A stretch of 64,000 bases of DNA from an uncultured Clostridia bacterium (lineage in GTDB: Bacteria > Bacillota > Clostridia > Oscillospirales > Acutalibacteraceae). The translations under genes were made by a program, and so were the position numbers. Below, piece by piece: positions 9,885 to 19,460 of this stretch; positions within the stretch are counted from its first letter, which is position 1, and every line of letters starts with the position of its first letter. Location of the stretch: positions 1 through 64,000 of the forward strand of contig CANQOP010000006.1 of assembly GCA_947625485.1 (NCBI GenBank). The letters are read 5' to 3'. The notes beneath the pieces were generated by a model. It did no database searches. It saw nothing but the letters and a program-made list of their open reading frames with translations, and had not been told where the DNA came from.

Positions 9885-10592
9885 TCATTTTCTCAATTGT
9901 TTTGACAGTTTAATAAAGAAATCCTTTTGCTTCTTTTGGGCTAACGGAACCCAATCCCCGTTTGTCATAAGTATACCGTCGTTCTTTTTTATTGTTTGAA
10001 CATAGTTCATATTCACTATGCAAGAGCGATGGGTTATGTAAAAGCAGTCATCATCTAATTTATTAAAAATATCGGTTAAATTCTCTTTAACGATATAGTC
10101 ATTTTTTGCAGTAATAATTTGAATTTTTTTCTTTGCTAATACGATAAAGTAATATATCTCATTTATCGGTTGAATTTCTGTTCCGTACTCTGTTGTTAAT
10201 TTAACAGTTTTTATATTTGAATCCTTTTTAAGAGCAATAAAATCGGATAAGACTCTAAATATTTCCTTACTATTAAACGGCTTTAAAATGAAATCAAACG
10301 CGTGGACTTTATATGCCCTTCTCCAATAGTCAGAATAGCTTGTCACATATACAATTGGAACATTTGAATCTACTTCTCTTATTCTCTCGGCTATTTCTAT
10401 TCCATTTGATTTTTTCATTTCTATATCTAAAAAAATCAAGTCGAATTTTGTTCCGGAGCTAATTAATTCAATACCATCATCAAATTTTTCTATCCTTGCT
10501 GACATATTATCCTGTTGAGTAAAAGATAATATTATATCTGCTAATTTGTCTATATATAAACGCTCATCATCACATACAGCAATATTTAGCAT
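9885..10592 (-). CDS. agrA: AgrA-like LytTR response regulator
   Basis: Receiver domain DLIFLDIEM; LytTR output domain (CFYITHRSCIVNMNYV). Confidence 0.9.
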   Translation of the reverse strand: MLNIAVCDDERLYIDKLADIILSFTQQDNMSARIEKFDDGIELISSGTKFDLIFLDIEMKKSNGIEIAERIREVDSNVPIVYVTSYSDYWRRAYKVHAFDFILKPFNSKEIFRVLSDFIALKKDSNIKTVKLTTEYGTEIQPINEIYYFIVLAKKKIQIITAKNDYIVKENLTDIFNKLDDDCFYITHRSCIVNMNYVQTIKKNDGILMTNGDWVPLAQKKQKDFFIKLSKQLRK

Positions 10593-10750
10593 AATTATCT
10601 CCTCCTTAACAGTTACTATACATTAACTTTATAGCACAAAAAGGGATAAAAGTAAATAATATCAATCACATTATACAAATATTTAAATAATCATGAACGC
10701 CGTTTACAGAAACTCTATAAGGAGCATAACAAAAAACAAAGCTGATATTC

Positions 10751-11353
10751 TTATTGATTCTTATTAGAAAATATACGAGTAGTCTTTTGATTTATATATC
10801 CGACAATAACTAGTGTTCCGACTGTTACTATTGCTAGCATAATAGATTTTGAAATTGAAGGCAACCCAAATATATATGTAATTATGGCAAGAATTGTTTC
10901 TGAGCAAAGAATAATTCTTGCTTTTTTTCTGAAAATAATAACTTCATCATTATCTAATTCTTTGTTTTTACTGTCAATGGGAGAGAGCAAAAACACTATT
11001 ACAAAAGAAATTGTACCGAAAATCACAAGAAATACAGTGACTATATCAAATATGTTAGAAATCTTATGGACGCAAATTGATAGAATTATAGTCAAAGTTG
11101 ATAAAACAAAACATTTTAATCGGCTTTTTGAATGATATCCCCCCGCGTAGGATCTTAATAAAACAAAAAACACCATATATATTAGGTTTTCAAAAAACAT
11201 CCCAATAAACAAACCTATCAATGCTGCAGTAATCCAAAAGACAATTTTTAGTATTAATATTTCAAGTCCATAATATATAACTTCTTTTGTATTTTCATCA
11301 TAATTGTCATTGCCGTATAGATATGCAGTAATATTATTTAACAGTTTTTCCAT
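10751..11353 (-). CDS. agrB: AgrB accessory gene regulator peptidase; start probably second Met (track start 11365)
   Basis: RSYAGGYHSKSRLKC motif, polytopic membrane protein, SD aaggtggagg before second ATG. Confidence 0.92.
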   Translation of the reverse strand: MEKLLNNITAYLYGNDNYDENTKEVIYYGLEILILKIVFWITAALIGLFIGMFFENLIYMVFFVLLRSYAGGYHSKSRLKCFVLSTLTIILSICVHKISNIFDIVTVFLVIFGTISFVIVFLLSPIDSKNKELDNDEVIIFRKKARIILCSETILAIITYIFGLPSISKSIMLAIVTVGTLVIVGYINQKTTRIFSNKNQ

Positions 11354-11374
11354 TAAATCCTCCACCTTAATTAA

Positions 11375-11450
11375 ACTTAAAATCTATTTTACTATCCATT
11401 TTCTAACAATCAATCAAATTACCCTGAATGCCTGTATTTTGACCTCAATG
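11375..11450 (-). promoter_or_regulatory. agrB promoter with two direct repeats (11422-11430, 11442-11450), TTGATT -35, TAAAAT -10
   Basis: Minus strand CATTGAGGT-N11-CATTCAGGG-N8-TTGATT-N16-TAAAAT; matches agrD promoter layout. Confidence 0.7.
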
Positions 11451-11455
11451 CATTT

Positions 11456-11761
11456 TTATTGACTTTTAGGATATAAAATTTTGTAAAGCAAACTGCTTTT
11501 CTCCCCATAATAACGATAACGCTGTTTAGTTTCAATTAGTTTTTCCTTGCGGAGTTCCTTTATGGCACGACGGACTGTAGCCTCTGACATTTTTGTGTCG
11601 GAGGCTATTCTTTTTACCGCGGGCCAGCATTCGTCGTTCTCGTCGGCTCGGTCCGCAAGGTAAGCGTAGACTACAAAGGCACGATGGGAAATATCCATTT
11701 TGTATAAAAATTTTAGATCACGCATTTTGTTCCTCTGCTCTCTGTGAGTTTCTTCTCTCAC
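11456..11761 (-). CDS. Helix-turn-helix (HTH_36-like) protein of conjugative element
   Basis: CWPAVKRIASDTKMSEATVRRAIKELRKEKLIET. Confidence 0.75.
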   Translation of the reverse strand: MREETHREQRNKMRDLKFLYKMDISHRAFVVYAYLADRADENDECWPAVKRIASDTKMSEATVRRAIKELRKEKLIETKQRYRYYGEKSSLLYKILYPKSQ

Positions 11762-13661
11762 GTTTTAATGGATTTTCTATTCTAATCTCTCCGCGGTGTT
11801 GTTGCGGAGGTTTGTGGTCTCCCCTACGTCTACTTTCATCTATCGGGGCGGGCATATCGTCAACTGTCGGAGGATACTTTTCAAGCACCGCGCGAATTAG
11901 TGACTGTCTGTTTGCGTAATGCACCCTGCGGTTTCCTCTTTCCGCTGATTCATAAGGCTCACCAAAGGTTATTCCCCATTTGAAGAACAGTTTCAGCTTT
12001 ACCTTCATCGGATGGTGCGCTGTTTTCATAACAACGAATGTGCCTTTTGGAAGGTTCTTGAGTTCGTCGGGAGTCATAAGCGGACGTTCTATCATCTGCA
12101 AAGATTGAGAAGGATTGTCCTTGCTCCTGCTGACAGAACCTGATGTTACCGTCCTGCTGCCGAGCGCTTTTGAAAGCGTTTCGGCTGATGTACTGTTCGG
12201 AGCAAAACCGCCGAAAATAGTCAGCTGTGTGTTATCGACAATTACGTCCGCGCCCTCTTTGCCGTAATTCTTCTCGAGCTGAGCGAATGATTGAATAATC
12301 GGAACGATTTGCAGCCGACGCGAACGCGACGCGGAAAACATCATCTCAGCTGATTCTATCTTGGGAAGCGTACCGAACTCATCGCAGAAGAATACACAGC
12401 GGTTCTTGAGCTGACCGCCGTTCTCATCAGCAACCGAAAGGATTTCACGGTAGAGCTGTTGGATAATAAGCGAGACCATAAAAAACTTGTTCGGATCTTC
12501 CTCAGGCATTATTACGAAGATGGCGCTTTTCTGCCTACAGAAATCCTCGGCGTCAATCTCTGTATCAAAACAAAGAAGTTGTTCGAGCTCCGAGTCAAGA
12601 AAAGCGTTTAGCCTCGACATCGCAGTGGACATTACGGATGCCATGCTTTGTTCGGAAGTGTTCAGCGCAGCTCCGGCAAACCATTTCGCCTTATGCTCAT
12701 CAGGGAGGAGACTCATCAGATACTGAAACTGATTTTGCTTTCTGTTTCCCGACGGAGCGAGAAGTTCCTGAATAATCTTGTAGACAGATACGATATGCCG
12801 TTCCTCGTGCTTGCAGAACTCCGCGACGAGCAAAATAGTAGCAGTCAGCAAGCCTTCCGCTGCGTCGTAGAAGTATGAGTTCTCTCCGAAGGACGCTCCT
12901 TCCATGCCGGACATTATGATTGTTTTTGAGATAATCTTTGCGTATTTTTCGCACTTGGCTTTGTAGACGAGTTTGGTCGTGTCCTGCTGATATAAATCCC
13001 AATACTTATTGACGAGATGCAGGAGATTATTCCCGCTTGAGCGAGTTGGATTACGCAAGTCAATTACGGATATTTTGTAGCCGTAATCATCCTGAGCGAT
13101 TCTGCCGTAGTTGCGAACAATGTCTCCTTTAGTATCGGTACTTAGGAATGACATTCCCGTAGCACAGGCGTACTCTATGCACGGATACAACCAATAGGCA
13201 GTCTTTCCGACACCCGCCGCGCCAATCATCAGAGCGTGAACGTCGCCCGTGTCAACCATTGCGCCTGTTGCATTCTGATGGACAGGCTTTACTAATTCCT
13301 CACGCTCCTTGTCGGGGTTGATAAGTTTTGAAAAAAATCTGATAATCTTTCTGAACAGGTATATTACTCTGCGAAGCAAATTGGCGAATCGCACACGCCT
13401 CATTGTCTTACATCCGACAACTATCCCTTGATCCTTGGGACGGCTCTTTGGGCTTTTTCTCCATAGCTGCGGATTGAAGTGCAGGTGTTTGTAGGTCCTT
13501 CTGATTTCTTTTCTGCTTGCCCAGCGAGCCGTACCGTGCTGACCGTGACCAACAGTTTTGTCTTTGATGTTAAGGTTGTAGCGGTTTGCGAGTGTCAGCA
13601 CAATCATGAAGAAGGCACCGAGTGCTGCTACCGCTAATATCATAATTTGAAGTCCTGACAT
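11718..13661 (-). CDS. VirD4/TraG-type conjugative coupling protein
   Basis: IGAAGVGKTAYWLYP Walker A; CVFFCDEFGTLPKI Walker B; TraG-like C-terminus. Confidence 0.93.
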   Translation of the reverse strand: MSGLQIMILAVAALGAFFMIVLTLANRYNLNIKDKTVGHGQHGTARWASRKEIRRTYKHLHFNPQLWRKSPKSRPKDQGIVVGCKTMRRVRFANLLRRVIYLFRKIIRFFSKLINPDKEREELVKPVHQNATGAMVDTGDVHALMIGAAGVGKTAYWLYPCIEYACATGMSFLSTDTKGDIVRNYGRIAQDDYGYKISVIDLRNPTRSSGNNLLHLVNKYWDLYQQDTTKLVYKAKCEKYAKIISKTIIMSGMEGASFGENSYFYDAAEGLLTATILLVAEFCKHEERHIVSVYKIIQELLAPSGNRKQNQFQYLMSLLPDEHKAKWFAGAALNTSEQSMASVMSTAMSRLNAFLDSELEQLLCFDTEIDAEDFCRQKSAIFVIMPEEDPNKFFMVSLIIQQLYREILSVADENGGQLKNRCVFFCDEFGTLPKIESAEMMFSASRSRRLQIVPIIQSFAQLEKNYGKEGADVIVDNTQLTIFGGFAPNSTSAETLSKALGSRTVTSGSVSRSKDNPSQSLQMIERPLMTPDELKNLPKGTFVVMKTAHHPMKVKLKLFFKWGITFGEPYESAERGNRRVHYANRQSLIRAVLEKYPPTVDDMPAPIDESRRRGDHKPPQQHRGEIRIENPLKRERRNSQRAEEQNA

Positions 13662-14554
13662 AAATCTTCATCTCCTTCACATAACAAATCCTCATTCCAA
13701 TCTTTGTGAGTTGGAACGAGGATTTTATAATTCACATTCAGTTCTTTAAGTTTTTCGGCTATTCTCTTGTTAGCCTTCTTCCCTGCCTCGTCGTTATCAA
13801 GGCAAAGATAAACTGTTTTAATCTTTGGGTTATCCTTGAGGCATTGCAACAGAACCTTGTCAGAAACAGAACAGGCTGCGGCGTAACTGTTGAGCTGCCA
13901 ATTCCATTTGTTCATTGAAATGAATGACAGCATATCAATCGGAGCCTCAAAAAAATACAGCTTATCACTTTGAGGGTTTGTCCAATGAAAGCTGTACTTT
14001 GGATTGCTGCTCGAAATAGTATGCTTAAACGGCTTTTCGGTTGATGTTGCTCTTGTGTGGGCGTGTCTCGGGATGTTGTCCTTATCCTTGCCGACAAAAA
14101 CAACATTGTGATATTTTTCAGATTCATAAATCATGCCCTTTGCGATGAAAGCATAGACAACATCTTTATCGAGACCTCTGTCCTGTAAAAGATATTTAAG
14201 CATTCTGGTCATTGTCCTGTTGTGATACGGAAGCTTGAACGGTTGTTTTTCCCTTTTTACAACGATAGAAGAATTTGTTGCAGGCTTTCTGTCGCCGTTG
14301 AGCAAGAACATAACCGCCTCGGGATAACTAAGGTTGTAGAATTGAGAAGCAAAGTCAACCGCATCGCCGCCTTTCTGTTCGTAGTGATTGTACCATAGGT
14401 TGTTCTTGAGTGTTATCTTTTCAGCACCGGCTCTCCATACATAATCGCCGGACTCAATTGTTATCGTTTCTCCTTGCTCCTTTAGAAATTCTGCGAGGTC
14501 AGTGTTGCGAGCTTCCTCGCGCTGTTCTTTAGTTAAGCTTATATACTTTGACAT
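13640..14554 (-). CDS. Toprim-domain/DUF3991 primase-like protein (start trimmed from 14665)
   Basis: TVYLCLDNDEAGKKANKRIAEKL toprim motif; MSKYISLTKEQREEARN typical start. Confidence 0.85.
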   Translation of the reverse strand: MSKYISLTKEQREEARNTDLAEFLKEQGETITIESGDYVWRAGAEKITLKNNLWYNHYEQKGGDAVDFASQFYNLSYPEAVMFLLNGDRKPATNSSIVVKREKQPFKLPYHNRTMTRMLKYLLQDRGLDKDVVYAFIAKGMIYESEKYHNVVFVGKDKDNIPRHAHTRATSTEKPFKHTISSSNPKYSFHWTNPQSDKLYFFEAPIDMLSFISMNKWNWQLNSYAAACSVSDKVLLQCLKDNPKIKTVYLCLDNDEAGKKANKRIAEKLKELNVNYKILVPTHKDWNEDLLCEGDEDLCQDFKL

Positions 14555-14699
14555 TAGATGTACTCCTATTAAAGATTCATACTCTTTCCTACCGTTGTAA
14601 TAATATTTAACTTGGGTACTTCTATCACTCCTGTCACGGTGATAGGTCGGTCCTGTCACCGACAAGGCGCAGTATCCCTAAGGCGGAAAGATTTTGTTT

Positions 14700-16106
14700 T
14701 TAATGAAGACCAAGTCCTTGCTTTTTGTCCTCAATCTTTCTTCTGATTTTGCGGTCTATATGAGCCTCATACTCTCTGTCCTTATCCTCACGGAGGCGGT
14801 TCTGAATAATACCGCAGAGATAACGGAGCAGACTGACAGACGGCATAAAAAGTCCGTGCTTGCGGCGAGGCTTGGGACCCATCTGTGTGTTCGGAATGGA
14901 TGTAATAAGCGTAGGCATAGTTGAGTCTGCATCGTTATCAGAATTATACGGAGGCATGGTAACAAGCTCATCGTCCTCTGTTGTTTTCGGATTTAGATTA
15001 AGCCTGAGAGCTTCCTTGATTATTTGATTCTTGATTGATTTGAACTCCTTGTTATCAACAAGAGGGACGCGCTCAGGAAGGTGATCCGTATATGTTCGGA
15101 CGGTTTCTTCCTTCTGCTCATACCATAGGTCGTAGAGCCCGGCTATTCTCTCGTCCGAGGACAATTCCCTGACTATATTGTCTATGATATTTTTTACATC
15201 GGGTTTAAGATAACCGTAGATCTTTTTGCCGCTTGTGTGCGAGAGTTTATCGGCAAGCTGTCTCAATAAATTCTCTATGTTTTGATTACCAAACTCATCG
15301 GCATTTATACTGGACGCGATTCCGGTAACAATATCTTTTACACTAATTTTGAGAATGTCTCGACGTTCCGTCTGCTTTTCATACACGCTGATTAAGTCCT
15401 GCTTGAATATATCCCGTGCGAAGGAGGAGCGGAGATTTTCCAAGCCCTGCTTTGTAAGGTAACCTTCTTTGGGATTGCTTGAATACATAATCAAGTGGAC
15501 GTGCGGATGGTGTGATTCGTTATGAAAGGCGGCATACCATCGTAAATTATTCATCGGAATTTTCATATTGGTTGCGAGCTCTCGCACTTGTCCGCGCAGA
15601 AAAGTCCGCCACCGCTCGCCTGAATTAAATCCGAGACGTTCCGCGTCCTCGCGCCGCAAAGAGATGATTGCCGTCCACATATTTCCGCTGTAGTTGTCAA
15701 GTTCTTCTTTTACTTTACTGAGCTTTACCTCAACACCGTCATCGGTAAATAATCCGTGAGAGCCGAATCGCTCGGCACGAGGCCGCAGAGCTATGTAACC
15801 TGCGTAGGCTTTGCGACCTTCTATCTCGTATCCATAGTCCTCCATGACTCTCGAAAGAAAATCGGAAGCGGAGCCGATAGTCTGCTCGTTTAAGTAATCC
15901 TGATACTCAAACATTTCTCTGCTCTCGGGGAAGTCTTTTATTACTTTTTCAATCAAATCCCTCTGCTGCTGTGTAGCGGGAGCGAATTTTTTTGAGTCGT
16001 CAATCAATTCAACTCCCTCGCGGGTCGCAATATATTTTACGTAACCGCCCGCGCTTTGTTTGCGATTGGGCTTTAGATATTTAAACTTTGTGATGAGCTT
16101 TGCCAT
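14700..16106 (-). CDS. MobP-family relaxase
   Basis: N-terminal KYLKPNRKQSAGGYVKYIATREG; HNESHHPHVHLIMYS 3H motif. Confidence 0.9.
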   Translation of the reverse strand: MAKLITKFKYLKPNRKQSAGGYVKYIATREGVELIDDSKKFAPATQQQRDLIEKVIKDFPESREMFEYQDYLNEQTIGSASDFLSRVMEDYGYEIEGRKAYAGYIALRPRAERFGSHGLFTDDGVEVKLSKVKEELDNYSGNMWTAIISLRREDAERLGFNSGERWRTFLRGQVRELATNMKIPMNNLRWYAAFHNESHHPHVHLIMYSSNPKEGYLTKQGLENLRSSFARDIFKQDLISVYEKQTERRDILKISVKDIVTGIASSINADEFGNQNIENLLRQLADKLSHTSGKKIYGYLKPDVKNIIDNIVRELSSDERIAGLYDLWYEQKEETVRTYTDHLPERVPLVDNKEFKSIKNQIIKEALRLNLNPKTTEDDELVTMPPYNSDNDADSTMPTLITSIPNTQMGPKPRRKHGLFMPSVSLLRYLCGIIQNRLREDKDREYEAHIDRKIRRKIEDKKQGLGLH

Positions 16107-16109
16107 AGC

Positions 16110-16517
16110 TTATCCGTTCTGCCAGTCATAAGCGTCATTAAAAGAGAATGTGCCGTTGAGCCGCTTTACTTCGTCTACACACTCACCGCGGACTCGGGAG
16201 AGAGTTTCTTTCGGAATATCATTTGTGTAAGCTACGACATTCATAGTTACAGCAAGTTCAACCGCAAGCTTGAACAGAATCCGAGCAAGCCTGTCCTCGC
16301 TTTCTTCTACCGTAGCCTTGACCGTTGAAGTTACTACATTTGGCAAATACTTGCTGTTTTTGTTTGAGGACAAAAAGCCGCTGTAAAAAATAATAGCGTT
16401 TTCTATGTACTCACTTTTACTGCGGCAATTATCATCCTTGTACATAGAGGTAACCATATCTAAGGTTGAGTTCTTTGCGTATAGAGCAAATCTTGTTTTA
16501 TCATCGGGATTTGCCAT
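16110..16517 (-). CDS. Relaxosome accessory protein (RHH-like)
   Basis: Small protein directly upstream of relaxase gene; CRSKSEYIENAIIFY. Confidence 0.55.
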   Translation of the reverse strand: MANPDDKTRFALYAKNSTLDMVTSMYKDDNCRSKSEYIENAIIFYSGFLSSNKNSKYLPNVVTSTVKATVEESEDRLARILFKLAVELAVTMNVVAYTNDIPKETLSRVRGECVDEVKRLNGTFSFNDAYDWQNG

Positions 16518-16883
16518 TTAGACCTTCTCCTTTCTGTTGAAAATAAATTGAGACTTGATTTTTGGCTTACACATCGTAAAAATCGGGAGTGCGACACACA
16601 AAATTCATACATACCGAGTTTTATGACGCACAAATCCGCAGAGGCTGAAAACTCTCAAAAACGGCTTGCGGTCGGCGTTGCCGTCCGCTGTAATTTGCGA
16701 ATCGGCGCTTCAGCGACGCACACGCTTTCACCTGCTGATTTTTCAACCCTGCGGATATGCCCTGTTTTTCCGCTGCAAGCCTTTCTGCAAAGACTTGAAT
16801 ATTTCCAAATTTCGGGCTTTGCGTTATTGTCGGTTACTTTCCCGGCTAATTGGTAAAAAGCCGACACGGGGCGAACACGGCGA

Positions 16884-17147
16884 TCACATCGTCATTGTGC
16901 GCTCACCCTCATTGGTCCCCTTCTTTTTTGGTTTGGGGCGTGGAGGTTTCTCCACAGGTTCATCCTCGAGCCTCATTTCGATATACTCTCTTACGTTTGC
17001 AGGAATGTATTTCCTGTACATCGCGTCGATTGATTTCTCGACCTCATCCTCAAAATTCAGCTGTCGCATAGACATATACTTTTTTATTGCCGAGAGCTTT
17101 TCGCTGTCGTACTCAATAGTGACATTTGAGTTTTTCAAGATAATCAC
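16884..17147 (-). CDS. Small conserved conjugative element protein
   Basis: DUF6103-like: YDSEKLSAIKKYMSMR...EKSIDAMYRKYIPANVREYIEM. Confidence 0.6.
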   Translation of the reverse strand: MIILKNSNVTIEYDSEKLSAIKKYMSMRQLNFEDEVEKSIDAMYRKYIPANVREYIEMRLEDEPVEKPPRPKPKKKGTNEGERTMTM

Positions 17148-18265
17148 CCTTTCTTCTTTTTCTTCTGCTTTTTGTTTTTATCCTTATTTTTATTCTTGCT
17201 CTTATCGGAATCCTTCTTGGTTTCTTTTTTGACATCCTGTTTCTTAACATACTGAATGTTCGGAATGCGAAGCCACTTTGACCAACCGCGTCCCGCGACT
17301 TTCGTTTTAACTACACCGTAGGCTGTACCCATAGCTTCTATTACTTCACCGTTGCCTATGTAGACTCCGATATGTCCGTTCATCCAAACGCCGAGACCGG
17401 GAACTTCCGGAATAGATGAGATATCGCCGCTCTCGGTCACGTTGTTCCAGATAGAATTCGCGCCGCAGTCTGTAAAGCCGTTTGCTCCGGGACGGATACT
17501 TCCGTCACTCGGGTTATACCATGCGTAAGATTTTATCAGACCGATACAGTCGGCGACTCTTTTTCCGAGCCACTTTTCTCCGACTGTTCTCATCGGGCCT
17601 CCTGCTTCATTGTCGCCGGGCCACGCGGCTGCCTGTTGGTCAAGGTATGCTACCGTACACACCTGTCCATAGCCGCCGTAAACATATCCCCAGCCGTTTT
17701 TATGAGCATTGCGACACCACTCGGCGAGGTCAAGGTTGTTCTTTACCTTCGGATCATAATAGCCGGACAAACTTATTTGTGTGCTTTTGACTGATTTAAC
17801 CATCTTCTGCACCTCATCATATTTGATGTTTGTATGGAATTCTTTATTGACCGCGGTTACAACTTCCTCCTCGGAGTAATCCTTTTTAAAACAGGAAACA
17901 AAGTCCTTTACAAAATCTTTATCTTTAGATTTGTCGGTAAGCGAGAACATATAAATAACCTCAGCAAGATCATTGAACTTGCTGAGGTGTTTGTCTTTGA
18001 GCTTATTCTCTATTTTTTCCATGGTGTTGTTATAGAGTTCAAATTTGGCATTCTGCTCATCTGTTATATTCTGCTGAATTGCTGTTGTCAGCTTATCGGT
18101 ATCTATATCCATACTGCCGTTAAAGATAGAAACTACCGCGATTATCGGCATACAGATTATTACAATTATTCCGATGATAATTCCGACAACCGTTTTCAGC
18201 ACCTTTGGATTTGTAAATATAGCAACTGCTAACTTTTTCAGAGCAGCGCCGATTGCTGCACCCAT
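17144..18265 (-). CDS. Conjugation-associated cell-wall hydrolase (NlpC/P60-like)
   Basis: TM anchor; ADCIGLIKSYAWY, GHIGVYIGNGEVIEAMG. Confidence 0.85.
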   Translation of the reverse strand: MGAAIGAALKKLAVAIFTNPKVLKTVVGIIIGIIVIICMPIIAVVSIFNGSMDIDTDKLTTAIQQNITDEQNAKFELYNNTMEKIENKLKDKHLSKFNDLAEVIYMFSLTDKSKDKDFVKDFVSCFKKDYSEEEVVTAVNKEFHTNIKYDEVQKMVKSVKSTQISLSGYYDPKVKNNLDLAEWCRNAHKNGWGYVYGGYGQVCTVAYLDQQAAAWPGDNEAGGPMRTVGEKWLGKRVADCIGLIKSYAWYNPSDGSIRPGANGFTDCGANSIWNNVTESGDISSIPEVPGLGVWMNGHIGVYIGNGEVIEAMGTAYGVVKTKVAGRGWSKWLRIPNIQYVKKQDVKKETKKDSDKSKNKNKDKNKKQKKKKKG

Positions 18266-18278
18266 AGTTTCACCTCCG

Positions 18279-19328
18279 TTATGACAATGTCATAAAACCA
18301 TCCTGCTCGTTTGACTGTTCATCAAAGCAAGAGGCTTCTTCAATATATGTTTCGGGATATGAAAACTCGTCAATCTGACAGCCTGTTATCTTTGTGTTCT
18401 CAACATCACAATTCTTCATCGTTGCGCTGATAAGGAGAGAGTCCATGAGCACGGAATTGGAAATATCGCAACCGGAAAATTCCGCCTGAATAAAATTCGT
18501 CTTGTTTGCAAAGACATCCTCCATACAACAGTCCTCAAACTTTGCGGACTCAACTTCCGCGTTACTGAAATCAACCGACTGTAAATTACAACCGTCGAAC
18601 ACAGCATTACTGCAATCGGAATTTGAAAGAACTTTACCATATAGATTCAATCCTTTTAGTACGCAGTTAGAAAGATCAGCCTTTTCGCCTCCCGCGTCAT
18701 TAAGCCACAAAATATGTTGAGCGCAAATAACATCGACATCCCGCTGACTTAGTTCTCTTTTTTTATCATTACGGAGATTGTTTGCAAGCTTTACAGTAAA
18801 CTCACCGCCGTAATATTCAACATCCGAGAATTCCGAACGCTCGCCAATCATATCAACAAACAGGTCACTGTCAAAGATATCACAGTCATACTCTCTGTTA
18901 ACATCATTAATATCAAATGTGTATTTACCGTCTTTTTGATTTTCCAAAGCGAGCCCGACATATTTATCAACCGCCCTTCGCATTCTGTCGTTGAATTCTT
19001 CAAGGCTTGGATACTGAAGCTGTGCAAGCTTTTTAGCATTTGGAACATATGCCGAATACCGCGCGTAATTATACCCCTGCGGATCAACAAGGATACCATC
19101 GTCCGCTTCCTCGTCGAGTACCATAATACAGTGGCGGGTATTGTCATCAGCCATAGGTAAGATAGGCAACGCGTCTGATATAAAATTCTGATTTTCAAGT
19201 GTGTTGCGCCTAAAATGTTCAAACTTGGAATGCGGAAGTGTAATCGTTTTATCAATCTGACATTGGTCACACTCCCAAAATTCCATTTTATTTCTAAGTA
19301 CAGTATTTATTGTTATTATTTTAATCAC
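18279..19328 (-). CDS. Pentapeptide-repeat protein
   Basis: Repeats such as NSDCSNAVFDGCNLQSVDFSNAEVESAKFEDC. Confidence 0.75.
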   Translation of the reverse strand: MIKIITINTVLRNKMEFWECDQCQIDKTITLPHSKFEHFRRNTLENQNFISDALPILPMADDNTRHCIMVLDEEADDGILVDPQGYNYARYSAYVPNAKKLAQLQYPSLEEFNDRMRRAVDKYVGLALENQKDGKYTFDINDVNREYDCDIFDSDLFVDMIGERSEFSDVEYYGGEFTVKLANNLRNDKKRELSQRDVDVICAQHILWLNDAGGEKADLSNCVLKGLNLYGKVLSNSDCSNAVFDGCNLQSVDFSNAEVESAKFEDCCMEDVFANKTNFIQAEFSGCDISNSVLMDSLLISATMKNCDVENTKITGCQIDEFSYPETYIEEASCFDEQSNEQDGFMTLS

Positions 19329-19343
19329 ATCCTTAAATAGAAA

Positions 19344-19370
19344 ACTCCGATTGTTTTATCCAATCGGAGT
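19344..19370 (-). terminator. Stem-loop ACTCCGATTG/CAATCGGAGT
   Basis: Perfect 10-bp arms, 7-nt loop, T-run on minus strand. Confidence 0.65.
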
Positions 19371-19460
19371 ATGTTGTTAATTGCATAATTTGTAATTAAT
19401 ATTGACTTATTGTAAATATGTATTATAATTATTTTAATTAATTCATAAGGGGAGTTAATA

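Noticed and set aside
10593-10750. Second agrD between agrA and agrB
   Set aside because: No ORF with an AgrD signature in this gap; only promoter-like AT-rich sequence and an SD for agrA.
12487-13002. Several ORFs overlapping the coupling protein gene
   Set aside because: Alternative-frame artifacts inside a well-supported VirD4/TraG CDS.
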